Under the pieces are notes generated by a model. It was not told the DNA's origin. It worked only from the letters and a program-made list of their open reading frames with translations, and made no database searches. Of a stretch of DNA of 7,123 bases, positions 1 through 5,615 are shown one piece after another. The DNA is from Bacilli bacterium (GTDB lineage: Bacteria > Bacillota_I > Bacilli_A > RF39 > UBA660): NCBI GenBank assembly GCA_017541325.1, contig JAFXZI010000006.1, positions 1 to 7,123 on the forward strand. The letters are read 5' to 3'. Made by a program: the position numbers and the translations under genes. The first letter of the stretch is position 1. Each line of letters begins with the position of its first letter.

Positions 1-1
1 G

Positions 2-163
2 ATAAATCAAGAAGAAATAGAACGAGTAAAATTTATAGGATTTCAAACACCATTAGAGAAAAAATTCGTAGAAAAGATGACAGAAGTAAAAGAATTATAT
101 AAAAAAGGAATGAAAGACGAAGAAATAATAGAATATTTAAAAAATGAGAAAGAAGGAGCATAA
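2..163 (+). CDS. DUF4176-like protein, C-terminal part (5' end outside window)
   Basis: Open frame entering from the left edge and giving 53 residues, starting INQEEIERVKFIGF and ending NEKEGA before TAA. The motif 'I..V.FIGF' followed by a charged helix matches the C-terminal half of DUF4176-like proteins; compare 'IDDILFIGYQ' in the gene at 2582 and 'IKEVYFSGYM' in the gene at 2935. The N-terminal half is off the window. The partial gene at the right edge (6941-7123) ends in MINQE, exactly where this one begins, so together they outline one complete DUF4176-like protein of about 110 residues. The stop lies 2 nt before the ATG of the 519-aa gene, and that gene's AAGGAG ribosome site (153-158) is inside this coding sequence, so the two are translationally coupled. 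DUF4176 proteins are known companions of type VII secretion effector loci. A chaperone or adaptor role is inference. Confidence 0.75.
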   Translation: MNQEEIERVKFIGFQTPLEKKFVEKMTEVKELYKKGMKDEEIIEYLKNEKEGA

Positions 164-165
164 TT

Positions 166-1725
166 ATGGGAAATCCAACACCGACCCCAGAACCAAAGCC
201 AGTACCAACACCAACACCAACACCTACACCAACACCAAGTTCAAAACAATCCAAGCCAGACGAAGGTGGATTTCAGTTAAATGAGGATTATGTAAAACAA
301 TTAACTGATATAAGTACTGATTATGCAACCGCTATAGTTTCATTGACAACTGGTATTGCAGCATCACCACTTATTTTAGATAGTATTGCTATTTTACAAG
401 GAGAACACGATTTTAGTAGTGAAACAAAAACTTTAGATAGTATTTCTGCCTTATCTGAAACAATGAACGAAGAAGCAGCGACTATGTCATTAGAGTTTGA
501 AGGATTAATTGATTCATTAAATAGATTAGATGAATTTATTCTTGATGGTTTACGTGGATTAAAAAACAGTCATACGAAAGATGAAATAATGGAAGAATAT
601 AGCAAATATAAAGAAGGAAGAATTTCATTTTCTGAATTTTTAAATTTTTTGGAAACTAATGAAAATATTGATAAAGCAACTGTGTACTCTTTATTTGGAT
701 ATGATATAAATAGTGATGATTTAAAAACTCTATGTGTTGAATTTGATAAAAAGTGTTTAGAACAAATATTAATTGATATTTGTTTGACAAATTATTCTGT
801 TAAACTTGGACTTAATTTAGCATTAGATGCTGAAGCTTATGGTTTTTCACAAGGAGTAGCGTATGCTATTTCAAGCGCAATGTTTGACAGTTTAAAAAAA
901 GCTGCTGGAAAAATTGATAGCTCGTATATAGATTTAAATGGAATATTAGCAAATACGTTTGGTAGTTTCTTTGTAAATGCTTTGATAGTATCTTCGGTTA
1001 ATACTGGACTTCATTTAATTGAAGGTGATTTAGATTCTGAGACATTGTTTAGATCAGTTGGGGATGGATTTGCAATTGCGGGATCATCTGCCTTAGGTAA
1101 TGCAACATCAGCCGTTCTGCTTACTGAAGGCGGACTTATTAATTCTATTTTAATTAGTGCTGGAATAAATCCAGCAACTTGGGCACCTTTGGCAGCTGCA
1201 GGAGTTGTTGCTTTGACATATTGGGGAGGATCAAAAGCGGTTAATTATGCAGCAGATCAAATTTGGACTGATGAGAAAATGAATTTTAGTCATGATAGAT
1301 TAGTAGAAGATTTAACTGAAGAAGGGAAAATACTAGTAGATTCAAGAACTATTCCTGGTTCAAACGAAAATATAGTTGAAGCATATTTAAGAATGGAAAA
1401 AGAAGGAGCCCCAAGATCTTTAACTAATTATTATTTAGGAGCAGCAGGATTACCATATGATCATGCTTATGATAATTCTATAGACTTTAATGCTATTTCA
1501 TTTATGTTTGATGAGACAGTGTCTGTACCTGCTGGTGAACTAGATAATAATTATATTGAAGAAAGTGCAAGAATTATATATCCCGAAGATACTGCAAGCA
1601 GAGAAAAATTTGTTGATACTTGTATAGAAATTAGGGATTATTATAGAGAACATCCAGGAAAAAACAATAATGGTGTACAAGCATTTATTTCATCAACCAC
1701 AACAGCTTATAAAGAAAACAATTAA
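166..1725 (+). CDS. Putative T7SS-associated effector/toxin A with Pro-Thr N-terminus and hydrophobic small-residue-rich core
   Basis: A 519-aa protein. Residues 1-31 are a Pro/Thr-rich unstructured head with a run of PT dipeptides (14-24). A conserved GGFQLNE then opens a helix-rich domain (about 35-215), including the well conserved segment 145-159 (YSKYKEGRISFSEFL). Residues 225-285 are amphipathic to hydrophobic (YGFSQGVAYAISSAMF; FVNALIVSSVNTG). Residues 299-355 are rich in Gly, Ala and Ser, with glycines at 301, 306 and 311, and end in AAGVVALTYWGG; this is the segment best conserved with the paralogue at 4036. The last 90 residues are variable. There is no signal peptide, no LXG or WXG motif and no recognisable enzyme active site. 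The ATG follows AAGGAG by 7 nt. Context (DUF4176-like genes, helical partner, downstream two-TM protein) suggests a type VII secreted, membrane-acting antibacterial effector. That function is inferred, and a structural surface protein remains possible. Oddity: cysteines 190, 197 and 206 are all absent from the paralogue. Confidence 0.85.
   Translation: MGNPTPTPEPKPVPTPTPTPTPTPSSKQSKPDEGGFQLNEDYVKQLTDISTDYATAIVSLTTGIAASPLILDSIAILQGEHDFSSETKTLDSISALSETMNEEAATMSLEFEGLIDSLNRLDEFILDGLRGLKNSHTKDEIMEEYSKYKEGRISFSEFLNFLETNENIDKATVYSLFGYDINSDDLKTLCVEFDKKCLEQILIDICLTNYSVKLGLNLALDAEAYGFSQGVAYAISSAMFDSLKKAAGKIDSSYIDLNGILANTFGSFFVNALIVSSVNTGLHLIEGDLDSETLFRSVGDGFAIAGSSALGNATSAVLLTEGGLINSILISAGINPATWAPLAAAGVVALTYWGGSKAVNYAADQIWTDEKMNFSHDRLVEDLTEEGKILVDSRTIPGSNENIVEAYLRMEKEGAPRSLTNYYLGAAGLPYDHAYDNSIDFNAISFMFDETVSVPAGELDNNYIEESARIIYPEDTASREKFVDTCIEIRDYYREHPGKNNNGVQAFISSTTTAYKENN
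205..237 (+). repeat. CCAACA hexanucleotide microsatellite encoding (Pro-Thr)n
   Basis: Five consecutive hexamers, CCAACA three times, CCTACA once, CCAACA once, then CCA. They encode the PT run at residues 14-24 of the 519-aa protein. The period is a multiple of three, so slippage would change linker length without breaking the frame. The paralogue at 4036 has a Pro-rich head but lacks this repeat. Confidence 0.85.
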
Positions 1726-1738
1726 ACATTTACATAAT

Positions 1739-1767
1739 AAAAAATAGATAGAATTATCTATTTTTTT
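1739..1767 (+). terminator. Intrinsic terminator after effector gene A
   Basis: Perfect inverted repeat. The left arm 1739-1750 (AAAAAATAGATA) pairs with 1755-1766 (TATCTATTTTTT) around the 4-nt loop GAAT, and the right arm ends in a T-tract reaching 1767. The 12-bp stem is AT-rich with a single G-C pair, but the A-tract/stem/T-tract layout is typical of Rho-independent terminators in AT-rich Firmicutes and could work in both directions. It lies 13 nt after the stop of the 519-aa gene and before the two-TM gene. The equivalent junction of the second copy (5566-5615) has no such hairpin. Confidence 0.75.
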
Positions 1768-1809
1768 AGTTGTTAATTATATTATTTAAATATGTAAAAT
1801 AATGTATTA

Positions 1810-1838
1810 TTTACAAATAAATACATAAATATATGTTA
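1810..1838 (+). promoter_or_regulatory. Possible promoter for the two-TM gene A operon
   Basis: After the terminator there are about 80 nt of very AT-rich DNA. A possible -35 TTTACA (1810-1815) is followed 16 nt later by a possible -10 TATGTT (1832-1837), which would start transcription just ahead of the AGGAGG at 1849-1854. A promoter is expected here because the preceding hairpin would cut readthrough from the effector gene. In DNA this AT-rich, chance matches are common. Confidence 0.3.
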
Positions 1839-1861
1839 TTCTTAAAATAGGAGGAATTAGT

Positions 1862-2332
1862 ATGGAAAAACAAAGAATGACACCAGAGGTAGCTTATGTA
1901 AAATCAATAAATTTTCTTGAACAAGGTATTTCAGATGTGGAAGTAGAAAGAGAAAAGATTAGATTTTATCAAAAAGTTGCAATTTTTTCTTCTCTTGCAA
2001 TAGGATTAGTAACAAGTTTGTTAACGCAAAATCCAACTTCATTTATTGGACCTATAGTTATAATTAATGGAACAGTATTACCTTTATCTGTAAAGATATT
2101 AGGGGCATTTAAACATGCACTTGAGCTGATGAAATCAGATAAAGAAAAATTAATGACTGGAGAATTAGACCCTCGCTTATTTTATGAGGATCATTCAACT
2201 AGAATGATTAAGGAAGGAAAAAAACAGGTTGTAGATAGTTTGTCTGGTGATACATCAAGATTAACAGATGGTGAAAGAGAAATGCTATCAAAGTTTTCAG
2301 ACTCTGATAGTGAAGGAAGTAAAACAAAGTAG
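1862..2332 (+). CDS. Two-TM membrane protein A, candidate immunity protein
   Basis: A 156-aa protein with a charged N-terminal helix (about 12-36), a hydrophobic segment at about 39-55 (KVAIFSSLAIGLVTSLL), a short NPTS turn and a second hydrophobic segment at about 61-83 (FIGPIVIINGTVLPLSVKIL). A long, charged, hydrophilic tail rich in Lys, Glu, Asp and Ser follows. This is a membrane hairpin with both ends probably on the same side. No family is recognised. It sits immediately downstream of the effector-like gene in both copies, the usual place for an immunity gene, and a membrane hairpin would suit protection against a membrane-active toxin; this is inference. The start is fixed by a strong AGGAGG (1849-1854) 7 nt before the ATG. 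It differs from the second copy at only 9 of 156 residues, far fewer than the adjacent effectors. Alternatives are a secretion accessory or an effector membrane chaperone. Confidence 0.88.
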   Translation: MEKQRMTPEVAYVKSINFLEQGISDVEVEREKIRFYQKVAIFSSLAIGLVTSLLTQNPTSFIGPIVIINGTVLPLSVKILGAFKHALELMKSDKEKLMTGELDPRLFYEDHSTRMIKEGKKQVVDSLSGDTSRLTDGEREMLSKFSDSDSEGSKTK

Positions 2333-2340
2333 GTGATAGT

Positions 2341-2589
2341 ATGATAAAAGAAGGAACTGTAATGGATATCAATGGAAGACGAGGAGCAGTTATATCAACA
2401 TTAACATATGAAAATGAAAATTTTATAAATGTAAAATATCCTGAAAGTGAAGATGACTTTTATATTTATATGGTAACTCCAATAGAAGATGGATTTAAAT
2501 TAGAAAAAGTAATAGATGAAGGAAAACTAACTACGTTAATGATAGAGTTTTCCAAAAAAATAGCAAAGGAACTTGGTTTTAATGAATAG
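2341..2589 (+). CDS. Small conserved 82-aa protein A of unknown function
   Basis: An 82-aa acidic protein. The first two thirds look beta-strand rich (KEGTVMDINGRRGAVISTL, then FINVKYPESEDDFYIYMVTP), and a C-terminal helix follows (LTTLMIEFSKKIAKELGF). There is no signal peptide or TM segment, so it is probably cytosolic. The DDFYIYMVTP block loosely recalls small DUF1292-type beta proteins and the DUF4176-like neighbours, but the FLPVGS motif is missing and I do not assign a family. The ATG is 8 nt after the stop of the two-TM gene and uses AGGTGAT (2331-2337), which overlaps that stop. Its own stop overlaps the next gene by 8 bp, so it is tightly coupled on both sides. It differs from the second copy at 5 of 82 residues. 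An effector or immunity partner, or a secretion chaperone, is possible but unproven. Confidence 0.85.
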   Translation: MIKEGTVMDINGRRGAVISTLTYENENFINVKYPESEDDFYIYMVTPIEDGFKLEKVIDEGKLTTLMIEFSKKIAKELGFNE

Positions 2590-2938
2590 TTTTTTACCGG
2601 TTGGAAGTGTAATAACAATAAAAGATGACCAAAATAAAAATCAAAAATATGTTATATTAGGTTATTTTCCAACTACTAATGAAGAAAAACCAAAAGTATT
2701 TGATTATTTATGCTATATGTATCCTGATGGAGTTAAAAATAAAAAAAGTTTTTTTGTTAATGAAGAAGATATAGATGATATTTTATTTATTGGTTATCAG
2801 TCAAAATATAATGATAAACTATTAACATTTTTTAAAGAACAATCCAGCGTATTAAAAAATGCTGAAGATATTAAAATAGCATCTATGGAAATGATATTTA
2901 AGTTTAATGAAAGATATGGAAAGAAAGTGAACGAATGA
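2582..2938 (+). CDS. DUF4176-like protein (118 aa)
   Basis: Starts MNSFLPVGSVITIKD, the hallmark N-terminal motif of DUF4176-like proteins. A beta-rich core follows, including QKYVILGYFP, FDYLCYMYPDG and the 'FVNEEDIDDILFIGYQ' strand that corresponds to the INQEEIERVKFIGF of the gene at the left edge. The C-terminus is a charged helix (LLTFFKEQSSVL, then MEMIFKFNERYGKK). I chose ATG 2582 over TTG 2573 because it places FLPVGS at the usual distance from the N-terminus and has AAAGGA (2565-2570) upstream. It overlaps the 82-aa gene by 8 bp and the following gene by 4 bp (ATGA). DUF4176 proteins accompany type VII secretion effector loci; an adaptor or chaperone role is inference. In the second copy this gene is reduced to its first few codons (6336-6422). 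Confidence 0.87.
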   Translation: MNSFLPVGSVITIKDDQNKNQKYVILGYFPTTNEEKPKVFDYLCYMYPDGVKNKKSFFVNEEDIDDILFIGYQSKYNDKLLTFFKEQSSVLKNAEDIKIASMEMIFKFNERYGKKVNE

Positions 2939-3177
2939 AAGCATTATTACCAGTAGGTTCAGTAGTTGGAATTAAAGATTTTGATAAATTATATGTAGTA
3001 TGCTCTGCCGATAAAGAAAATGGAGAATATATTTTAGCACCATATCCAAGTGGAATAACTCCACTATTTTTAGCACGAAAAGAAAAAAAAGAAAATATAA
3101 AGGAAGTATATTTTTCAGGATATATGGATAATGCAAGTTTACTTGAACTAGTAATTGAAAGTAAAGAAGAAAAATAA
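2935..3177 (+). CDS. DUF4176-like protein, short form (80 aa)
   Basis: An 80-aa protein starting MKALLPVGSVVGIKD, clearly related to the preceding gene. It keeps the LPVGS motif, a beta core (KLYVVCSADKENGEYIL; APYPSG) and the 'IKEVYFSGYM' strand, and ends in a short helix (LLELVIESKEEK). It is shorter than its neighbour mainly because the C-terminal helix is truncated. The ATG overlaps the previous stop as ATGA, indicating translational coupling. Two related genes in tandem suggest local duplication, perhaps each serving a different partner. In the second copy only fragments matching ITPLFL and VIESKE survive, inside the 28-codon remnant at 6336-6422. An export adaptor role is inferred from family context only. 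Confidence 0.85.
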   Translation: MKALLPVGSVVGIKDFDKLYVVCSADKENGEYILAPYPSGITPLFLARKEKKENIKEVYFSGYMDNASLLELVIESKEEK

Positions 3178-3313
3178 TATATGTGGTTACGTCTACAGTT
3201 TTTTAAAGAGAGTATGAAAAAAGCAGTACTTGTTGTTTAAAATATTACTTTATTTGTTTAATAATGTACTTGTAGATGTTTTGAAATTATAAAAAATGGA
3301 AGAGGTGGAATAA
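3178..3313 (+). promoter_or_regulatory. 136-nt gap with a 21-bp-spaced direct repeat and possible promoter
   Basis: The only sizeable gap between the DUF4176 pair and helical gene A. Two 18-bp near-repeats, 3233-3250 (TTGTTTAAAATATTACTT) and 3254-3271 (TTGTTTAATAATGTACTT), match at 14 positions and begin 21 bp apart, about two helical turns. The octamer GTACTTGT occurs at 3226-3233 and 3266-3273. A TATAAA at 3288-3293 could be a -10, with only a weak -35 at the right distance. Direct repeats two turns apart ahead of a poor -35 are the arrangement used by response regulators of the LytTR type. I cannot show that this is more than AT-rich coincidence. The second copy lacks the whole gap. Confidence 0.25.
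3301..3308 (+). promoter_or_regulatory. Ribosome binding site deciding a GTG start
   Basis: AGAGGTGG lies 5 nt before GTG 3314. The next in-frame ATG is deep inside the coiled coil, and using GTG puts Trp at residue 11, as in the paralogue at 6426. Confidence 0.7.
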
Positions 3314-3853
3314 GTGGAAGTTTATTATTATGATCAATTTGAGTGGAATAGATTGAAACAAGAGTGTGCCGAGCTTGCTGAAAAAGAGAAAGCAAAAAAA
3401 ATGGAGATTTTACAAAAAAAGAATGCTGCAGCTACCGCATCAGTAAATCTAGAATATTTATATAATAAATATAAAAATGCCTCTTCTTTAATGAATAATG
3501 CTGTTTCAAAAACGGATAATATTACTGAGAATACTGTAAAAAAACATAAACAAAGAATTAATGAGCTATCTGATAGTTTAGAAAGCACTTTGAGTTCGAT
3601 AGAACAAACTCCTGATAGGCTTCGTAAAATTGAAGATATGTATTATGCAATTGCTCAAAACCATCAAGATAATTATGATGAATATTTGAGGAGACAGATT
3701 ACTTGTGAGCAAAGTGAAGCAGACGCTAAAAGTAATAATATGACAATTTATGGTAAATGGCCTGAACCTGATAGGATTGAATACGGAAGGGCCCATGGAA
3801 CTTTTTATGGAACTATAAAAGATGAAATGGAAGGAGTAACATGGGAAGAGTAG
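3314..3853 (+). CDS. Helical protein A (179 aa), putative T7SS effector partner
   Basis: A 179-aa, almost wholly helical protein. A coiled-coil-like N-terminal half (about 10-60, rich in Lys, Glu and Ala, with Trp11) is followed by a second long helical stretch (about 62-128) containing NITENTVKK and NHQDNYDEYL. The non-helical C-terminus ends GTIKDEMEGVTWEE. There is no signal peptide or TM segment. Size and helical-hairpin character resemble the small helical partners (Lap-like, WXG100-like) that bind T7SS effectors, but I do not see a WXG or DUF5082 signature. The start is GTG at 3314, fixed by AGAGGTGG (3301-3308). Identity to the copy at 6426 is partial overall but near-perfect in the NITENTVKK, NHQDNYDEY and GTIKDEMEGVTW blocks. 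The stop overlaps the start of the following DUF4176 pseudogene. The function is inferred from context. Confidence 0.85.
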   Translation: MEVYYYDQFEWNRLKQECAELAEKEKAKKMEILQKKNAAATASVNLEYLYNKYKNASSLMNNAVSKTDNITENTVKKHKQRINELSDSLESTLSSIEQTPDRLRKIEDMYYAIAQNHQDNYDEYLRRQITCEQSEADAKSNNMTIYGKWPEPDRIEYGRAHGTFYGTIKDEMEGVTWEE

Positions 3854-4034
3854 TTTTTTACCTATATGAAGTATCATAATATATAAAAAAATAGATATGA
3901 TGATAACAAGATAAGTTTCAAGAATATTGGTAGAAATAAAAGAATATGAAGATTATTTGCATTGTATTTATCCAATAAAAATAAAAGACGAAGAGATAAT
4001 AGAATGTTTAAAGAATAAGAAAGAAGGAATGTAG
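3841..4034 (+). pseudogene. Decayed DUF4176-like gene between helical gene A and effector gene B
   Basis: It aligns at DNA level with the intact gene in the same slot at 6941-7123 and, at its end, with 2-163. ATGGGAAGAG mirrors ATGGGTAGAA. AGATATGATGATAACA matches exactly, and the stretch encoding DYLHCIYPIKIKD resembles DYLCCIYPIGIKD. The last 15 codons (DEEIIECLKNKKEGM) match the tail DEEIIEYLKNEKEGA of the left-edge gene. Lesions seen are a loss of about 8 nt near the start, which removes the FLPIGS codons from frame, several in-frame stops (for example TAA after about 12 codons), and an internal deletion of about 44 codons that joins IKD to DEEIIE, apparently at a short AAAGA(C/T) homology. 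The LPIGS and FIGF motifs are both gone. What survives is the AAGGAA at 4024-4029, which still serves as the ribosome site of effector gene B. Confidence 0.85.
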
Positions 4035-4035
4035 T

Positions 4036-5565
4036 ATGCCAATGCCGACACCACCACCAAGGCCAGATGATTTGACACCACCAAAGCCAATACCATCAAA
4101 ACCTGATGAAGGTGGTTTTCAATTAAATGAACAATATGAAGAACAACTAATTGATATAAGTACAGATTTTGCAACTGCTATTGTTTCTGCGTCAGAAGGA
4201 CTTATGTCTAAACCAAAAATTATAGATGATTTAGCTGTTCTCACAGAACACGATTTTAGTGATACAATTAGTTCTCTTGAAAAACTTTCTAATCTGTCTA
4301 ACGAAATGACTGAAGAAGCTAGTGCAATGTCATTAGAATTTGAAGCATTAGTTACTGCTTTAAACAATTTGGATGAATTTATTATAAAACGTTTATATGG
4401 ATTGAATAATGATACTATGATGAATTCTATAATGGATGAATATAGTAAATACAAAGAGGGAAGAATTTCATTTTCAGAATTTTTAAAAAATTTGGAAGAC
4501 AATAAAGAAATCGATAACGCAGCTGTGTTTGCTTTATTTGGATTTGATATGAACAGTGATGATTATAAAACTATAATTGCAGAACTTGGAAAAAAGAGTT
4601 TAGAACAAGTATTAATTGATCTTTCTGTAACAAATTATATTGCTGAACTTGGACTAAATTTAACGTTAGATTCTTATGCTTATGGTTTTTCACAAGGAGT
4701 AGCATATTCAATTTCAAGCGCAATGTTTGATAGTTTAAGAACTTCTGCTGGAAGAATTGATAGCTCGTTTATAGATTTAAATGGATTATTAGCAAATCCA
4801 TTTGGTGGTTTCATTGTAAATGCTTTTATAGTATCTATAGTTAATATTGGACTTCATAAGATAAAAGGTGATTTAGATGATGAAACACTTTTTAGAGCAG
4901 GGTTGGATGGATTTGCTATTGCTGGATCATCTGCTTTAGGTAATGCAACATCAGCTGCGATTCTTACTGAAGGTGGAGTTATTAATTCTATTTTAATTAG
5001 TGCTGGTTTAAGTCCAGAAACATGGGCACCTTTGTTAGCTGCTGGAGTTGTTGCTCTTACGTATTGGGGAGGATCAGAACTAATTGATTATGCAGCAGAT
5101 CAAATTTGGACTTATGATAATACTAATTTTAATCACGATAGATTAATTGCTGAATTAGCTGAAGATGGTGCTTTATTATATGATACTAACACTATTCCGA
5201 GCACAAATGAAAATGCAATACAATCTTATGTAAGAATGGATCAAAATGATGCGCCTAGAGCTTTTACAAATTATTTTTTGGGTGCTGCTGGACAACAATA
5301 TGATACATCATATGATGGTTCACCAGAATTTGATGCTATTACAGATATAATTATGGATCCAAATCCTGCTGGATACTCTGCAGATGAGAGAAACATTAAT
5401 GCAGCTGCATCAAGATATAAGACTTTAGAAGAAAGACAAAGATATATTGAAACTTATAATGCAACTTGTGATTATATGAAAAATAATGAAGATTTAAATA
5501 TAGAGAGTTATTTAGTACCAGGAGCTAATGATTATGCTCTTAAAGGAACGTTGACAATTTACTAA
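4036..5565 (+). CDS. Putative T7SS-associated effector/toxin B, paralogue of the gene at 166
   Basis: A 509-aa protein with the same architecture as the 519-aa protein. It has a Pro-rich head (1-26, MPMPTPPPRP, without the PT repeat), then PDEGGFQLNE, a helix-rich domain with the identical YSKYKEGRISFSEFL block, then hydrophobic segments. The Gly/Ala/Ser-rich core (about 290-346) is nearly identical to copy A (DGFAIAGSSALGNATSA; AAGVVALTYWGG). From KPDEGG to GAAG (residue 419) the two align with few gaps at roughly two-thirds identity. The last 90 residues are far more diverged but still alignable (PAG and Asp-Tyr positions). It has no signal peptide, LXG motif or enzyme motif. The ATG follows AAGGAA by 6 nt. 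The cysteine cluster of copy A is replaced by Ile, Ser and Ser. A membrane-acting secreted effector is the favoured reading, from the hydrophobic core and the neighbours only. Confidence 0.85.
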   Translation: MPMPTPPPRPDDLTPPKPIPSKPDEGGFQLNEQYEEQLIDISTDFATAIVSASEGLMSKPKIIDDLAVLTEHDFSDTISSLEKLSNLSNEMTEEASAMSLEFEALVTALNNLDEFIIKRLYGLNNDTMMNSIMDEYSKYKEGRISFSEFLKNLEDNKEIDNAAVFALFGFDMNSDDYKTIIAELGKKSLEQVLIDLSVTNYIAELGLNLTLDSYAYGFSQGVAYSISSAMFDSLRTSAGRIDSSFIDLNGLLANPFGGFIVNAFIVSIVNIGLHKIKGDLDDETLFRAGLDGFAIAGSSALGNATSAAILTEGGVINSILISAGLSPETWAPLLAAGVVALTYWGGSELIDYAADQIWTYDNTNFNHDRLIAELAEDGALLYDTNTIPSTNENAIQSYVRMDQNDAPRAFTNYFLGAAGQQYDTSYDGSPEFDAITDIIMDPNPAGYSADERNINAAASRYKTLEERQRYIETYNATCDYMKNNEDLNIESYLVPGANDYALKGTLTIY

Positions 5566-5615
5566 AATATAAAATATTAAACATATTTATAATAATTAGT
5601 ATAGGAGGAATTAGT

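Larger units (their letters stand above)
1847..2603 (+). repeat. Direct repeat, copy 1 (two-TM gene + 82-aa gene block)
   Basis: This block aligns with 5601-6357 at a constant offset of 3754 with no insertion or deletion, from ATAGGAGG before the two-TM gene to about codon 7 of the next gene. Protein identity is about 94% over both genes. Similarity drops abruptly on both sides, which marks the edges of a recent duplication or gene conversion tract. Confidence 0.9.

Noticed and set aside
33-254. Minus-strand open frame with a Gly-Val repeat
   Set aside because: It is the reverse shadow of the PT-encoding CCAACA repeat and the overlapping coding strand. It has no plausible ribosome site and crosses two real genes.
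673-740. EF-hand-like calcium loop in the effectors (GYDINSDD / GFDMNSDD)
   Set aside because: The spacing of acidic residues does not satisfy the DxDxDG loop, and the glycine and the final glutamate are missing.
3181-3240. 19-codon ATG frame in the gap before helical gene A
   Set aside because: No ribosome site and no match to any other gene in the window; expected by chance.
3233-3271. CRISPR-like repeats
   Set aside because: Only two imperfect copies with a 3-bp gap, no spacers and no cas genes.
3334-3877. Minus-strand open frames of 84 and 99 codons
   Set aside because: They lie opposite helical gene A, which has a good ribosome site and a conserved paralogue. The Phe/Ile/Leu-rich translations are what AT-rich antisense gives.
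3968-4502. Minus-strand open frames over the DUF4176 pseudogene and effector B start
   Set aside because: They are antisense to conserved coding sequence, with no homologue among the other genes here and no start signals.
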